This document shows positions 10,880 through 22,333 of a stretch of 64,000 bases of DNA, one piece after another (positions within the stretch are counted from its first letter, which is position 1; every line of letters starts with the position of its first letter). Position numbers and translations under genes: made by a program. The notes under the pieces were generated by a model. It was not told where the DNA came from. It did not search any database and was given only the letters and a program-made list of their open reading frames with translations. The DNA is taken from the NCBI GenBank assembly GCA_941918925.1, contig OW799234.1, positions 61,918,968 through 61,982,967 on the forward strand, read 5' to 3'. The stretch is from Phyto melanocephala. Taxonomy: Eukaryota > Arthropoda > Insecta > Diptera > Rhinophoridae.

Positions 10880-11560
10880 CATGAATAGACTGACTCATGA
10901 ATGGCAAGGTGTGAAGGTGAATGGGCCAAAAACAAGATTGCCGTTGATCTCGATTTTCATAAGCGAATATTGTGTAGCGATAAAGCTCACTTTGTTTGAT
11001 TGGATACGACAATAAATAAAATAATCCTCAAGTGTATGTTGAGACACCGTTAATTCCAGAAAAACTGAATGTTTAATAAGCTTTATGGGCCGTTGAAATA
11101 TTGGTCCGCACTTCTTTATAAACGATGCTGGTAAGCACGTTACAGTCAATGGTGACCACTAAAGAGCCATGATTACTGGCTTTTTCGTTAGACAACTATG
11201 ACTTTCAGGAGCTGTGATTTCAGCAAGCAACCTGTTACACAGCTCGTACCAGAATTGATTTTTTTAAGATAACTTTTCGTAACTGCATCATTTCAAGTTT
11301 TTTTACCTGAAAATTGGCCTCTAAAATATTGCGATTAAAGGCCGCTTTATTATTTTCTGTAGAGATATGTAAAGACACCAGTCTACGCCGATAAGCCCGA
11401 AATGCTTGACCACTTAAAGAACAACAATCGCCACGTTATTGCCGATATATGGCCATAAATATTGCAAAAAGTCATCGAAAATTGGACCTTTTGATTAGAC
11501 TACGTTGGAGCCAGTCGTGGTGGTCATGCGTAAGAAATCATATTTAAGTTAAAATGCCAG
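10880..11560 (+). pseudogene. mariner-type transposase relic
   Basis: A decayed transposase can be followed on the + strand through several frames. Fragments include RILCSDKAHFVWLDTTINK (first catalytic D region), a GPLKYWS segment, NDAGKHVTVNGDH, GATCHTARTRIDFF (second catalytic region with the D lost or shifted upstream) and a C-terminal piece ending GGHA-like near 11530. Layout and motifs match the DD41D copies elsewhere, but sequence identity is lower, so this is a different, older lineage. Terminal repeats were not located. Multiple stops and frameshifts make it dead. Confidence 0.7.
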
Positions 11561-11716
11561 AAGATTAATTTTGAAATAACCTAAATTGCATGTCAATTTA
11601 AAATTTATTTACGCTAATAGTAATTGTGCTATATTCAAAAAATACAATTAAGAATAGTTTCCAAATTTTATCTTTGTTCAATTAGATTGTAAATTAAACT
11701 ATTGAAATAGTCACTT

Positions 11717-12091
11717 CCCTGCAGATAATGCGACTAGTCCATACACGCATGTAAAGTATAATCTGTAATGGACTAGGACTAATCCAAAGATCACCCAAAT
11801 GTATGGAGAAAACGTGGTCGGTTTAATATTACGATGCCCTAGGGCTGAACCATATAACCCATCGAAACTACTGTTTGTCACTACTCGATGGAGCACCTAC
11901 ACGACCATTAAACACGTTTTGAAAACAATATATGTTATCGTTAAAAGACGAACAAACACAAACACGAATTTTCGTTTAACTACAATCTCTTGCTTAAAAA
12001 TGATATGGTCCATGACTGCATTACAGAGGATCATGTTGTAAGTAGTTCATTTAGCTAAAATGGAACACGTAGTCCAATATTATCTGCAGGG
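11717..12091. mobile_element. TIR element with CCCTGCAGATAAT ends
   Basis: The left end CCCTGCAGATAATGCGACTA is mirrored at the right (reverse complement CCCTGCAGATAATATTGGAC). A GACTA-and-CCAT block follows in both arms. It is 375 bp. An open frame of 80 codons lies inside but resembles nothing I know. Flanks (..CACTT and TTACT..) do not give a clear duplication. CCC starts occur in piggyBac-like elements, but the TTAA site is not present. Confidence 0.65.
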
Positions 12092-13455
12092 TTACTACGT
12101 ACTAATACACTTATAGTAGAATAATAACAATATAACACGTTTGCTGTATAAAATATGTTACCTTTTGGATAATTTAAAATTTTATGCAAGCAAACTTAAA
12201 ATATTTAATATTTGCACTACAAAGTGACATTTAAGACACAAAATAGTCTCATGTAGCAAGTATTGAAGAGTTGGAACGTTTTTTCCTAACGAGGACTCTT
12301 CTCATATTTGGATAAGAAAACGATATCATATTGGATGATTTTCACCTAATTTAATTACTCTTAAGTCTCTTTTTGAATAGAAATTGTTTGACGGGTATGT
12401 GAGTATTAGTGTTTTAAAATCTATGTGTGTAGTGGTGCTAAGTATGTGTATGTAAGTATAGTATTAGTTTAGTTTATTTGTTATACGAAGTGAAGTGTGT
12501 AGTAGTGATAACAATAACATTAAGAACTTAAAATTTTTCGTTTTGTAACAACGCACAGCTTAAATAGTGTTAAGCCATTTCTCACATTATTAACCATATA
12601 GAAGTTGCAAATCTGGTGCGGACAGGTTTACTGTATTAGTACTTGTCATAACAATGAACAAAAACTACCATATAGTAAAAAATGATATAAATTAATTAGT
12701 CCGAACTCTTTTTTAACTGTGACCGTGTTTCAAATTATTTGTACTTTTTATGTTGCAAAAGTTAAAGGTTTAAAAAAGCTTTTCAAATCAGTAAAAATCT
12801 TTACTGAAAACAATACGTGTACCTTTAATAGCACAATTTCCTGTAAAGTACCTTACTTGCCAGATTATCAAATACACATTAACGTAATGAAACTAATGAT
12901 GCAAAACAAATAATGAGAAAAAATTCTACGCACAATGTACTTTTTATATAAGTTTTCTTTTTGTGCATGTAAGTATATGTATTTAATATATTTTTTCGTA
13001 GTTTCATACCTTTTTTACGATAACGTAAAAAGTTTTTCTATGCTTTTTCGGTTGAGAAAACAAAAATCCCTGTAAAATTCCTTTTACAAGTTGTAACAAA
13101 GGGTGTCAGAGTAAATAAAAACATACTCCAAAAACAAACAAAAATAAAAACAGTTACAATAATATCCATGGGTGTAACTGGACCATTCTAACGGGAACGG
13201 GAATTGTGTTTGCCCCCTTTTAGAATTTAAAAAAATTACTATTTACTATAAGATATTAAAAGCAAAAAATTATTTAATTTTCGTCATACCCAGAAAATAT
13301 TCGTATCTACGCCAATAATAATACTTCACAACTAATTAAACTAATACTAAGTGGGAGACGATTAAAATATGACATTTCTTACGCAAAAAACAATGCCTAA
13401 ATAGGATACTTTATCAATTAACGAAAAACCAGTGTATTTTTATATGCATTTAAAT
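12092..13455. other. intron, no gene seen
   Basis: AT-rich sequence with no conserved frames or element ends. The open frame at 12719-12913 lacks any recognisable motif. Confidence 0.5.
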
Positions 13456-14060
13456 TTTATTTATGCTATACTCGGCCGTGCCGAATCTTATATACCCTTA
13501 CATACATATACAAAAACATCCCATTGCAATATTATAAATTGAGTTTACGTATGTTTGTTTCCAAAAAAAAAAAAAAAAATTATAAAAAAAAATTTTAAAA
13601 AAAATATTAAAAACAAAAACAACAATAAAAAAAATATTAAAAAAAAAATTTTTTCAAAATTAAAAAAAAATTAAAAAAAAAATAATAAAAATATAAATAT
13701 CATATTAAATAAAAAAATAATATAAAAAAAATTTTTTGGCTCAGCTGGGATTCGATGCCAGGTTTACTTTAACCAGTATATATGTAAGTTGTAAATTAAA
13801 AAAAAAATATTAAAAACAAAAACAACAATAAAAAAATTACAAACAAAAAATTAAAAAAAAAAAATTTTTAAAAATTAAAAAAAAAATTTTTTAAATATTA
13901 AAAAAAAAATTAAAAAACTAATAAAAAAAAATTTACTTTAACCAGTATATATGTATGTTGTTGTTGTTATTGGGAAAAAAACGAGGTGGTCGTGGTTTTA
14001 GCTCATATCTCAAAAAGTATAATATAACATGTTGTAGAGAAATTTGTCAAATAAGCCTTC
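13456..14060 (-). mobile_element. mini-me-like element, truncated, with long A tracts
   Basis: Contains the palindrome ACTCGGCCGTGCCGAAT (13470-13486), a 150-bp A-rich tract, GGCTCAGCTGGGATTCGATG (13739), a second A-rich tract and GAGGTGGTCGTGG. The (GTCY)n end is missing. The block order is the same as in the 27236-28010 copy. Confidence 0.7.
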
Positions 14061-15562
14061 AATAAACCTAAAATATTTTTTATGAATACGGCCCTATATT
14101 TATGTAAACGTGTTAATGGAAATATTTCTAATATTGTAGAGACAAGTTCAGTACTTTTTTTATTGAATTTTAATTGAAAATTTGTTAGATTTAACTAAAA
14201 CTTAACCATCTAAGAGCTTAAAATTGAATCTCTTCATTATCAACTCCAGTTAAATACCCGCAATAGAAATTTACTACCAAATATTTTTAAAATAAATAGA
14301 ATTTAAAACTTAAACAAAATTAGTTAAAATATTTACTATTAAGCATTAATGTTTTTTATTTTGTGGGAAGTCTTTTTTGTAAAAAAAACAGTATCCCTTG
14401 AAACTAAACTTAAAGCAAATAAAATATATTACAAGCATATTACATCTTCATTGCACTCTCTAGAGAAAACTCCCCTTCCTTTTTACACACTATGATGCCC
14501 AAATGTACACTATTGTGCTGGCTTGCTATAATATTTTTAACGCAAAAAATTGCCAGCTAGTAATTAATGTACACTTACTTTTCTACATTCATTCTTTCAT
14601 TTTCTTTACATACTTTCAATTAATTTTTTCTTCACATTCTATACATAATTAAAATTCATTCTATTTGCTGCAAAGTAAAAGAATGGTGAACCACAACCTT
14701 GAGTTGGAAGCTTAAAATAAAAAAATATACATATACCTATATATATAAATTAAAATGCAACTGCAGCAGAAATATATAAAGGAAAAAACCATAAATATAG
14801 CATACTTTTAGGTTTCATTATTTTTATAGAAAATAAAGCAGCAAAACCAGAGACTATAAAAAAGTAGTCCATTACAAAGTTGCCGTTTAAAGTTAAAAAT
14901 TATTTTATATTTTCTTTAAAAAAAACTTAAAATATTAATTAGAAAAAATTAAAAGGAAAAATTTTCTATCTACTTAATATTTAAAGAAAGATATTTATAA
15001 AATATGTTTAATATATAAAATAATTTTGAATTATTTACATATTTTCTTTAAAATGATTTATTCGCTTGATCATTCTTTATTTTATAGAAAAGACATAAAT
15101 ATTTTAAAGTGGAATTTCTAAAACAAGGATCTTCCTGTTAACTTCCTATATATCCCCAGCAATTTGTAGCGGAAAACGAGTAGAAAAAAGTTTAAAAAGT
15201 TAAAAAATTATTAAAACAAGCTGTAGAAAGTGAAAAATTTATACCTTATTTAAAACAAAAATATTTTACAAAGTTTACTATAAAACAATTTTGTTATAAA
15301 AAAATTTCTAAATGTTTTTTGAAAAATAAAACTATTAGTTAAAGATAGTATTAAAAAAAATTAAAAATAAATCTTTAGTAACTTACAAATTTACATTGCT
15401 TTTTCACTAAATCTTATTGTTTTTATATAGTAAGACGCTGATTCAAGGGTCTGAAAAGAAGAGGGTATTTACCACCAGATTGTATGCCCTAACAAGCACC
15501 GCCTGCCCAAATTTGTTTCTTCGATAAGTAATAGCTTTAAACACCTTACCAATTGGGCATAC
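14061..15562. other. AT-rich intron, no gene seen
   Basis: No features supported; composition is 75-80% A+T by eye. Confidence 0.5.
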
Positions 15563-15570
15563 GTATATAC

Positions 15571-15787
15571 TAGGGTGACCGACTCGGTTTTACAGCCGGT
15601 GGAAAACCCGGTTTTTTAATCTTCCAGCTAGCGGTTTTTTTCAAAAGTTAATTTTTCGAATGTCGAATACACCGGTTTTTTTACTCACAGAAGCCGGTTT
15701 TTTCAATTTTAGTTTTTTTTTTTAATTCTAAATTTCAAACTATTTGAAAACCGATTTCTTAAAAATGTCGAATAATCGATCAACCTA
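15571..15787. mobile_element. hAT-type MITE with 8-bp target duplication
   Basis: The element runs TAGGGTGACCGACTCGG... to ...CGATCAACCTA and is flanked on both sides by GTATATAC (15563-15570 and 15788-15795). TAGGGTG-type termini with 8-bp duplications are typical of hAT MITEs. The interior repeats CCGGTTTTTT-like words several times. It is 217 bp and non-coding. Confidence 0.85.
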
Positions 15788-15989
15788 GTATATACCTGCC
15801 ATGTATATGGGATTTTAGTGCTCCTCTTTTTCAACCTCACCTAACCTTATAGCTTTGTCACCTATAAGACAAACGTTTATATATTTTAATAAAAACTTGC
15901 CTACACTACAAACACATCAGCTGCATCCGTGATTGTACACGGTAAATAAATCATTGAATGTGTGAAAAACATTTAAGTAAAAATATTAA

Positions 15990-16420
15990 CGCTGTAAGTG
16001 GTGGTTATGCCACGCCCACTTCACTGACAGAAAAGTGACTCGGATAAAATTTTAGGATTATCAGTGTTATAATTTTTAAGATAAACAAAGAGTATCACAT
16101 AATATATACGTTAAATGGGAGGTGTCACGCCCCCAATTCCGCTTTTGATTTTTAACTTTGTTTCGTATCTATTTCAAATGTTATGTATCTTCGCTATACA
16201 AATACATATATGAATATCAACATATATCAAATATATATTTATATTAAATGAGAGTTGTCACACCCTCGTATCTTCTATCAAAACATTATTTATTTTTTTG
16301 GCAAAGTATATAGGTAACCGATAAAATGATTCAGACAAACTTTACAGACAGTCAAGTTTCGTCAATCTTTGGTTTTACAAAAATTAAGAAATTCATTGTA
16401 TGAAAGATTTTTTCTATTTT
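15990..16420. repeat. degenerate tandem units with CACGCCC words
   Basis: GCCACGCCCACTTC (16008), GTCACGCCCCC (16122) and GTCACACCCTC (16256) are spaced about 115-130 bp apart within similar TTAAATGRGAGGTGTC contexts. This resembles the unit structure of the Helitrons at 6797 and 2305. Element ends are not recognisable. Confidence 0.4.
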
Positions 16421-16694
16421 TCCTAGCCTTTTAAGACCCTCTCTCTTATAATTCATCAGATATGTGATAATACATTTTTACGTGTTATGGAAAATGGGCC
16501 TGGCACTAATAATTTAAAAAAATAGCCTCTTATTCCATTCAAATTATTAGTAGCAGGATGTAAAAACTAAAAAAAATCGGTCTGAGATATTTCAAAAATT
16601 TCTAAATTGTTTATAAAAAAAATTTTCAAAAATTTTGTATAAAAATTTCAAATTCGAAGAAAAAAATTTTAATTTGTTCTTTTTTTTACTCTTC

Positions 16695-17956
16695 AACAGT
16701 GATGCTAAGAGTGTATATAGTTCTGTCATTGCGTTTGTCATTTTAATAATATTCATTTTCGACCTTACAAAAATTTCTGAGATCCTATGAACAGGGAAGT
16801 CTGTACGTCTCTCCGCCTGTTTGTGTGTTGGTTGAAATCGACTTTAAGAAGTCCTCACATGTTGCACAGACCAGCATGTAGGAACAATCTTTTGGAAATA
16901 TTTGAGAAGGAATTGCTTTTGAAACCCAGTACAATCACCTAATAAGTTTCTGAAATATGAGCAAATAAACATTACTGCCTCTGCTTTGATTAATATTTTT
17001 ACCACAAAATTCACATTTTTCAGTGCTAGGATATTTTATCGATACCTTTGTTACTAAAGGGTCCACCAAATAACTTTTTTTTTTTAAATGCTATAAAAAG
17101 TGTAGCTTCGGATGTATGGCACGTAGCGCCGTCCTGTTGAAACCAAATGTTGCCAATATCGTCCTCTTCAATTATGCCTCTGGACCAAAATCCGCACCAA
17201 ACAGTGACTCGTTTTGGGTGTATCGGCTTTTCAATGTATGCGTGCGGGTTTTCTGTGCCCTACAATTGAACATCAACATTATCATTAAAAATTTGGACCA
17301 TCGGATGGAGGTGTGGCGCCGAGGTCGGGGTGGTCATTTGGCCGATATTTTGCTCCATGCATAATTTAACTATACCAATATTATCGTTATAAATAGAAAT
17401 GACAATTATTTCCTAAATAATTTGTGTTTTATTCAAAATAAATATCGGCCCTTAATATTTAACCATCCTTTATGTGCACTAAAATAAAAATCCTTTGATA
17501 TTTTCTCTCAAATGACAGGGTTTCACTAGCAAAATATAATATAAAAATTTAAAACTCATGAATGTCACCACTACAAAATATCGTACTATACATTTTTTAC
17601 TTAGAAATGTTTTCCCTTCAAACCACTCAATATTCGTATTAAGTGAAAAAGCTTGACCTGTCTCCTTCAGCCCCACAATATTGGTTTCAAATGAAAGGGT
17701 TTAACCAGTAGAATACTGTAAACTAATCAAAAAACTCAAGTCCAAAACAAAATTTCGATTTTTTTTTTAAACTTTATCAATATGGGTATGAAATGACAGG
17801 GCTTGACTAGCAGAATACAGCTAAACATGTAAACATTTAAATCAAATATGGCGTCGGAAATTATAAATTAAAATGACGTATAAAGTTACAATGAGACTAT
17901 TATACTTATGAACATGACGATGAAGGGTATTTTCAGATGTAGCACTTACTTATTTT
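16695..17956 (+). mobile_element. mini-me-like element carrying a nested mariner derivative
   Basis: Starts CTCTTCAACAGTGATGCTAA, has a weak GTCY region (GTACGTCTCTCCGCCTGTTTG) and a body shared with 57661-58571 (GAGCAAATAAACA..., CTGCCTCTG, TTTTCAGTGCTAGGATA). It resumes after the insertion with ...AAATGAAAGGGTTTAACCAG. The tail is GATGAAGGGTATTTTCAGAT with the palindrome lost. The body is interrupted at 17057-17470 by a mariner derivative; the 57661 copy shows the uninterrupted version. Confidence 0.7.
17057..17470. mobile_element. chimeric mariner derivative: unlike ends and inverted core
   Basis: TA flanks both sides (17055-17056, 17471-17472). The left end AAGGGTCCACCAAATAAC is TIR family B, shared with 33259. 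The right end (reverse complement AAGGATGGTTAAATATTAAG) is TIR family A, shared with 6187 and 44215. The catalytic stretch at 17100-17262 (WFQQDGATCHT on the minus strand, then the VTVWCGF region) lies opposite to the C-terminal tail on the + strand at 17263-17364 (IKNLDHRMEVWRRGRGGHLA, stop after LLHA). The junction is near 17263. It encodes no functional transposase. Confidence 0.75.
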
Positions 17957-18646
17957 TTTTCTTTCTCTTTTAATTAATATACAACTTTTTTCCTACATGC
18001 ATATCAAAATATTCCACTAATTTTGTGTCCTTTCTTCGTTTCATTATTTTATTTTGATTTTATTTTAATGATATTTTTTGCCCAGCCTTGCGTAAATGTA
18101 AAAATCATTACTTTCATGTTAACCCACAGCGCTTGGTGTTTAAGCCTGCTGTGAAGCATGTTCCCTTGTAATCACACCATAGTAGTCGCTGAAATTTGTT
18201 GTAACAATTTGTAAACATTACAATCATGTAATTATTTTTGTCATTTTTATTTTCGTTTATTTTTCTTCAACTTTTCAATGATCATAGAGCGAGGAGACAA
18301 ATAATTTTATGTTGCAATATTTTTGTTGTCGGCACTATGTTTTAATATTTTACTGGTTGTGAAGCTGAACTAATTTGAAGTTAAATTTTTGCAATACATT
18401 AAATATTTAATTACTAAAATTAAAATAAAGTTATTACCAGAAACCTAATCGTATGCTTAAAGTATTTAAATAATTCTTAAAATCATATAATTTAGATTTT
18501 ATCCCAGACATAATTATGTTTAACTTTACATTTAATAATATTATAAACCTAAAGACTACATTGCATTTAATTACTGGCTCAAGTTTATTTTTTAAATTTC
18601 TCTTTGTTTATGAAGAAATTAAATTATTTTTGTGATTATTAGGGTG
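17957..18646. other. intron, no gene seen
   Basis: AT-rich, slightly more complex at 18085-18200. No coding or repeat signal found. Confidence 0.5.
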
Positions 18647-18905
18647 CCCAGGATTTTTGGGATTTTTAAGTTCCGAATTCCGGGATTTATTTTAAAAATC
18701 TCGATTTTTTCTAAATATGGATTATTTATATAATAATTTATTATATTTGTATTATTATTCTGGCACTGATTTTCATTCAACTATTAAAAAAACGGTTAAG
18801 TGATTTTATTGTATTGTAAGCTTTATAACAGAAGGAGCTTTTACAGTGCTGAAAATCAGAAAAAAAAAATTCTGCATCCAAGCAGCAATTGAATTCATCT
18901 GGCAA

Positions 18906-19395
18906 TTATTGATGTTTTTGTGCAGATAATGAATGATAATGAAGAAAATCATGAATTCATCGCAAACAAATACCGATATCACTGATAAATTTCAGATTAA
19001 ACAACTTATTCAAAACGTCATAAAGGCTTTAAAAATGTTTCGAAAGTTGTCAATAAAAAATGAGGTCTTGCAAAAGTATGTTACAGAAGAAAAAAGGAAA
19101 AGAACTGAAACTTATTATCGGTTGCAAAACAAGATGGATCAAATTACTTGATATGTTCAAACGATTTTAAAAATTGGAAATATAATATCATTAATAAATT
19201 TAAAATTACCACAAAAAAAGATTATGAATTTGCTATACTAAAACAAATAATAGTTATTTTTAACCCAGTAAAGGTAACAGCTGAAGCCATTTGGCACAAT
19301 GATACAAATCTATATAACGCCGATGTAAAATGTCTTTCAAGAAAAGTTTCCAATCAGTTGAATATAATTCCACAATCTGGAAAAACCAGTTAACT
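18906..19395 (+). pseudogene. hAT transposase fragment
   Basis: Frames read VIKALKMFRKLSIKNEVLQK (the linker typical before the conserved TRW motif), then in another frame CKTRWIKLLDMFKRF, then FAILKQIIVIFNPVKVTAEA followed by IWHNDTNLYNADV. This order (KLFR..S..KN..LQ.YV, TRWNS, EL...L.PV...TE.L..., AD) is the middle-to-late part of hAT transposases. The N-terminal zinc finger and the C-terminal dimerisation domain are absent, and frameshifts separate the pieces. It is non-functional. Confidence 0.7.
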
Positions 19396-19682
19396 AAATA
19401 TATTCAAAAACAGTTTAATAATGCCGCGTTAAATCCAAAACATTGAGTTTGGACTAAATCATTTTAGTAAAATGCCTACCAAAAAAATAAAATTTGGCAG
19501 ATATAATGGCTGAGCTCAATCCCAAAAGTACAAAAGTAATAGAACTAAAACAATAACAAATAAAATATGTGATTTATGGAAACATATGAATCTTTCAATG
19601 GTATCCGTGAGATCAGTAAACAAAAAAATTGAAAATCTCATATCATTATAACACAAAAGTATTAAAAAACCAAAAGTATACC

Positions 19683-20068
19683 ATAAACCAAAGTTTATGG
19701 GTAGAAAAAAGTGGGCGGGCCACGCCCATAAAAAATAGTTATCATTTTTAGCTACTTGCACTTGACCGATTTTTCTGAAACTTTGCACACATATTAAGCT
19801 GTCATGACTATATAATTTTGTGATAAGAAAAGTGGAAAGGGATACGCCCATAAAAAAAGTTATAGTTTTAAAGTACTTGCACTAGATAGATTTTTCTGAA
19901 ACTTTGCACACATATTGAGCTGTCATGACTATACAGGTTCCTGATAAGAAAAGTGGGCAGTACCACGCCCATAAAAAAAGTTATAATTTTTAGATTCTCG
20001 CACTTGATATTCAATTATAATTCAGAATGCATTTTTATTCATTAAGGGGAGTAGCAACGCCCGCCGGG
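19683..20068 (+). mobile_element. Helitron fragment
   Basis: Shares with 46767-47137 the words GTTTATGGGTRGMAAAAAGTG, CTTTGCACACATATTGAGCT and the 3' region ATTCATTAAGGGGAGTAGCA ACGCCCGCCGGGCTT. The 5' start is missing and the terminal CTAG has decayed to TTAAG. About three tandem units remain. Confidence 0.7.
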
Positions 20069-20115
20069 CTTAAGATTTTTAAATCCCGAATCTTGGGTTT
20101 CGCAAAATCAGCCTC

Positions 20116-21189
20116 GTTTAACATTTCTAGTAAAAATTAAAGAATATACATCAAAAAGTAAGTTTTTGTTCTGACACCAGCCGAGTGGAATGTACTTTCA
20201 AAACCATCATATTCGGTCTCATAATCAGCACTCTTATATTGGAATGTCTAAGTGTGTGATGTAATTATCATCTATTTAAATCAAGCATATCATACTTACC
20301 TATTAAATATGAATATACATTATATTATTTACTCTCATCTTACCTTAACACTAACTCTATAACTTTGTTAAGCTTATTTTTATTATACATAAATTAAATT
20401 AAGTCGCATTACTTGTAAATCTTAATTTGTATTTTTAATATTCTTATATGCATCACAAGCAAGGTTATTTACACAATCACCATGGTGCACTGTTGAACAT
20501 ACATACATACATAAGTATATTTATAACTAAGTAGTATAAAATCAGAAGGTAAAAAATTTCTTTGTTTAAATTAATAGAGAAAAATGATCTGCAGTGGCCT
20601 CCAGAACAAAATATGTACGACCATAGAATAGAATATAAAGAAAAATTCCAGGAAAATTTTATTTAGTTTATGACTTTATAAACATGGTAGAGTATTTACA
20701 GCAGAGATTCTCTAACTAGTTGCAATTATTTATTAAAGTATTTCCTGACCACAGAGTACATCGCTAAACAGTGTATTAAATTGTATTAAATTTTGTTAAA
20801 AATTAAAAACTTTTCAAATGGTTTTCATAAACGGTTTTCTTAAAAGAATTCATTTAAATTTATTTTTCATATTTTAAATATATATAAATATTTAAATTTA
20901 TCGAAAATAAATGAATGGTTGAAATTACTTCTGGTAGTGTGTCTTTTATAATAAACTGAAATTTTATGATTACATGCTCATAGCAATAAGCATTTAGTTT
21001 GGGTTTTATAAAAAACAGACACACTTCTTTTGATTCCAGTACTTAATACACAGCAAGTACTTCAGTAAGTATTTAAAATACATAAATGCACATCAATACG
21101 TATACTTTAGAAGATCAGTAATAAATATTCCAGAAATTACAAAAAAATTACAAACACGTGGTAAAGGAAAACAAACAACTGAGTAGAAA
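20116..21189. other. AT-rich intron, no gene seen
   Basis: No coding or repeat-family signal was found. Confidence 0.5.
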
Positions 21190-21258
21190 CTTACTACCAT
21201 GGTGTAATTATACAAGGTGGCGGTGCCAGCCCAGCTGATTATTTTGTTGTGCTCTGGA

Positions 21259-22085
21259 CAGTGTTGCCGCCGACCAACTTTTTTTCGCAGTGAAATTGAC
21301 AGAAAAAACGCAGTGAAGCGCAGTGACGAGAAATAAAAAAATGTCCTTTTCGTTTGGACAAAAAAAGGAAATTTTTTTCACTGTTTTAACACTTTTTTGC
21401 CCTTTTTTAAGAATTACTTGTTTTTTAATTTTTTTAGTTAATTTTATCTCAACTACTCAACTGAAATAGAAAAAAAATATTATTTTTGATTGTCAACAAC
21501 AGTGCAATACATTGTTTTAACTTTAGTTTTTCAATTTTATTTATCAGAACAAAAACAATTCATTTTATAACTAAAAGTTACATATATAATATTATATATT
21601 TTAATAAAAAAAAATAACTCATTTATCAATCATGTATGATGACCCTCGTATTTGAATGACGTTCAAAATGTGTGTAATTATTTTCCAAGTATTTGCAGCA
21701 TAACTTACAGAAAGCTTTTTTGTCTTTGCAATCCATCCAATTATATTTTTCTTTCCAAGATGGTAGGAATAGTTGTCGAAATGGTGTTTTCTTTGAATTA
21801 GCTTGATTAGAAGAGGATGATGACGGCTCGTTGTCATCTAAAATTTCAATTCCCTCTGTACTAGTACAAGCTGCTTCTTTTTCACAATTAGGATTGATAA
21901 TTCTTTCGCCTTGTTTTTCCAAAACATGTCTTTGAGGTAAATCATGTTAAGGCGTTGTTGATCAAAAAAAGAGGAAAACTACCAAAAACTGAAAAACGCA
22001 GTGATATTAAAGAAAACGCAGTTACGCAGTGACGACGGGCAACTCGCAGTGAAAAACTGCGATCGCAGTGAAAACGGCAACACTG
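21259..22085 (-). mobile_element. short hAT element with 8-bp duplication and CGCAGTGA subterminal repeats
   Basis: The left end CAGTGTTGCCGCCGACC is mirrored at the right (reverse complement CAGTGTTGCCGTTTTCACTG). GCTCTGGA is duplicated at 21251-21258 and 22086-22093. CGCAGTGA occurs about three times in the left subterminal region and four to five times on the right, always in the same strand orientation; these could be transposase-binding sites. It is 827 bp, too short for a full transposase; only an N-terminal coding piece is present. Confidence 0.9.
21626..21922 (-). pseudogene. N-terminal fragment of a hAT transposase (zinc-finger region)
   Basis: An open frame of 98 codons starts MEKQGERIINPNCEKEAACT and has an acidic/serine linker (DDNEPSSSSSNQ). 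It ends in a BED/TTF-type finger: W-x-K-x-Y-x-W (about residues 55-62), then AFCKLCCKYL (70-79) and HFERHSNT (84-91). The C-x2-C ... H-x3-H spacing fits a DNA-binding finger of hAT transposases. No catalytic region follows within the element. It may be a leftover of deletion, or could still give a DNA-binding-only peptide. Confidence 0.6.
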
Positions 22086-22333
22086 GCTCTGGAGTATGTC
22101 AAACTATATATTAAAAAAATTATTTGAACTCCGGAAATTGTCAAACTCCATACATAAAAAAAGAGAGACAAAAATTGTTCTCCTTTACGCTATCACCTAA
22201 TGTAATTACACCATGCTTACTACATAATATTGCTATAAAGTTTTATTTAAAATATAGATTTTTTTTAAATTTCTTTATTGCCTAAAAATTTTTAAAAAAT
22301 TTTGTTTAGTATCACTTATTGAGAACCAGCGCA

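Larger units (their letters stand above)
18647..20115 (+). mobile_element. hAT element relic, interrupted by a Helitron piece
   Basis: Begins TAGGGTGCCCAGGATTTTTG, a hAT-like terminus. The right side has AAATCCCGAATCTTGGGTTTC, a degenerate inverted match to the GGGATTTTTAAGTTCCG and ATTCCGGG words of the left end. The protein remnant lies at 18900-19440 and a Helitron fragment at 19683-20068. No clean target duplication was found, so the outer limits are approximate. Confidence 0.55.
21198..22215. mobile_element. MITE with 8-bp target duplication, split by a hAT insertion
   Basis: Ends CATGGTGTAATTATACAAGG and (other strand) CATGGTGTAATTACATTAGG. CTTACTAC is duplicated at 21190-21197 and 22216-22223. 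The interior words CAGCTGATTATTTT and GTCAAACTCCATACATAAAA are shared with the MITE at 26747-26954, so the two are related families. Removing the nested hAT (21259-22085 plus one duplication) leaves about 183 bp of MITE. Confidence 0.88.

Noticed and set aside
12719..12913. Small + strand protein of 64 codons
   Set aside because: No start context, no motif, composition expected of AT-rich noise.
13738..13760. tRNA gene suggested by GGCTCAGCTGG and GATTCGATGCC
   Set aside because: The boxes are adjacent, no cloverleaf can be drawn, and the word belongs to a dispersed repeat.
19516..19851. 111-codon minus-strand frame
   Set aside because: It spans the Helitron fragment and hAT relic; sequence such as CVQSFRKIG is the Helitron unit translated.
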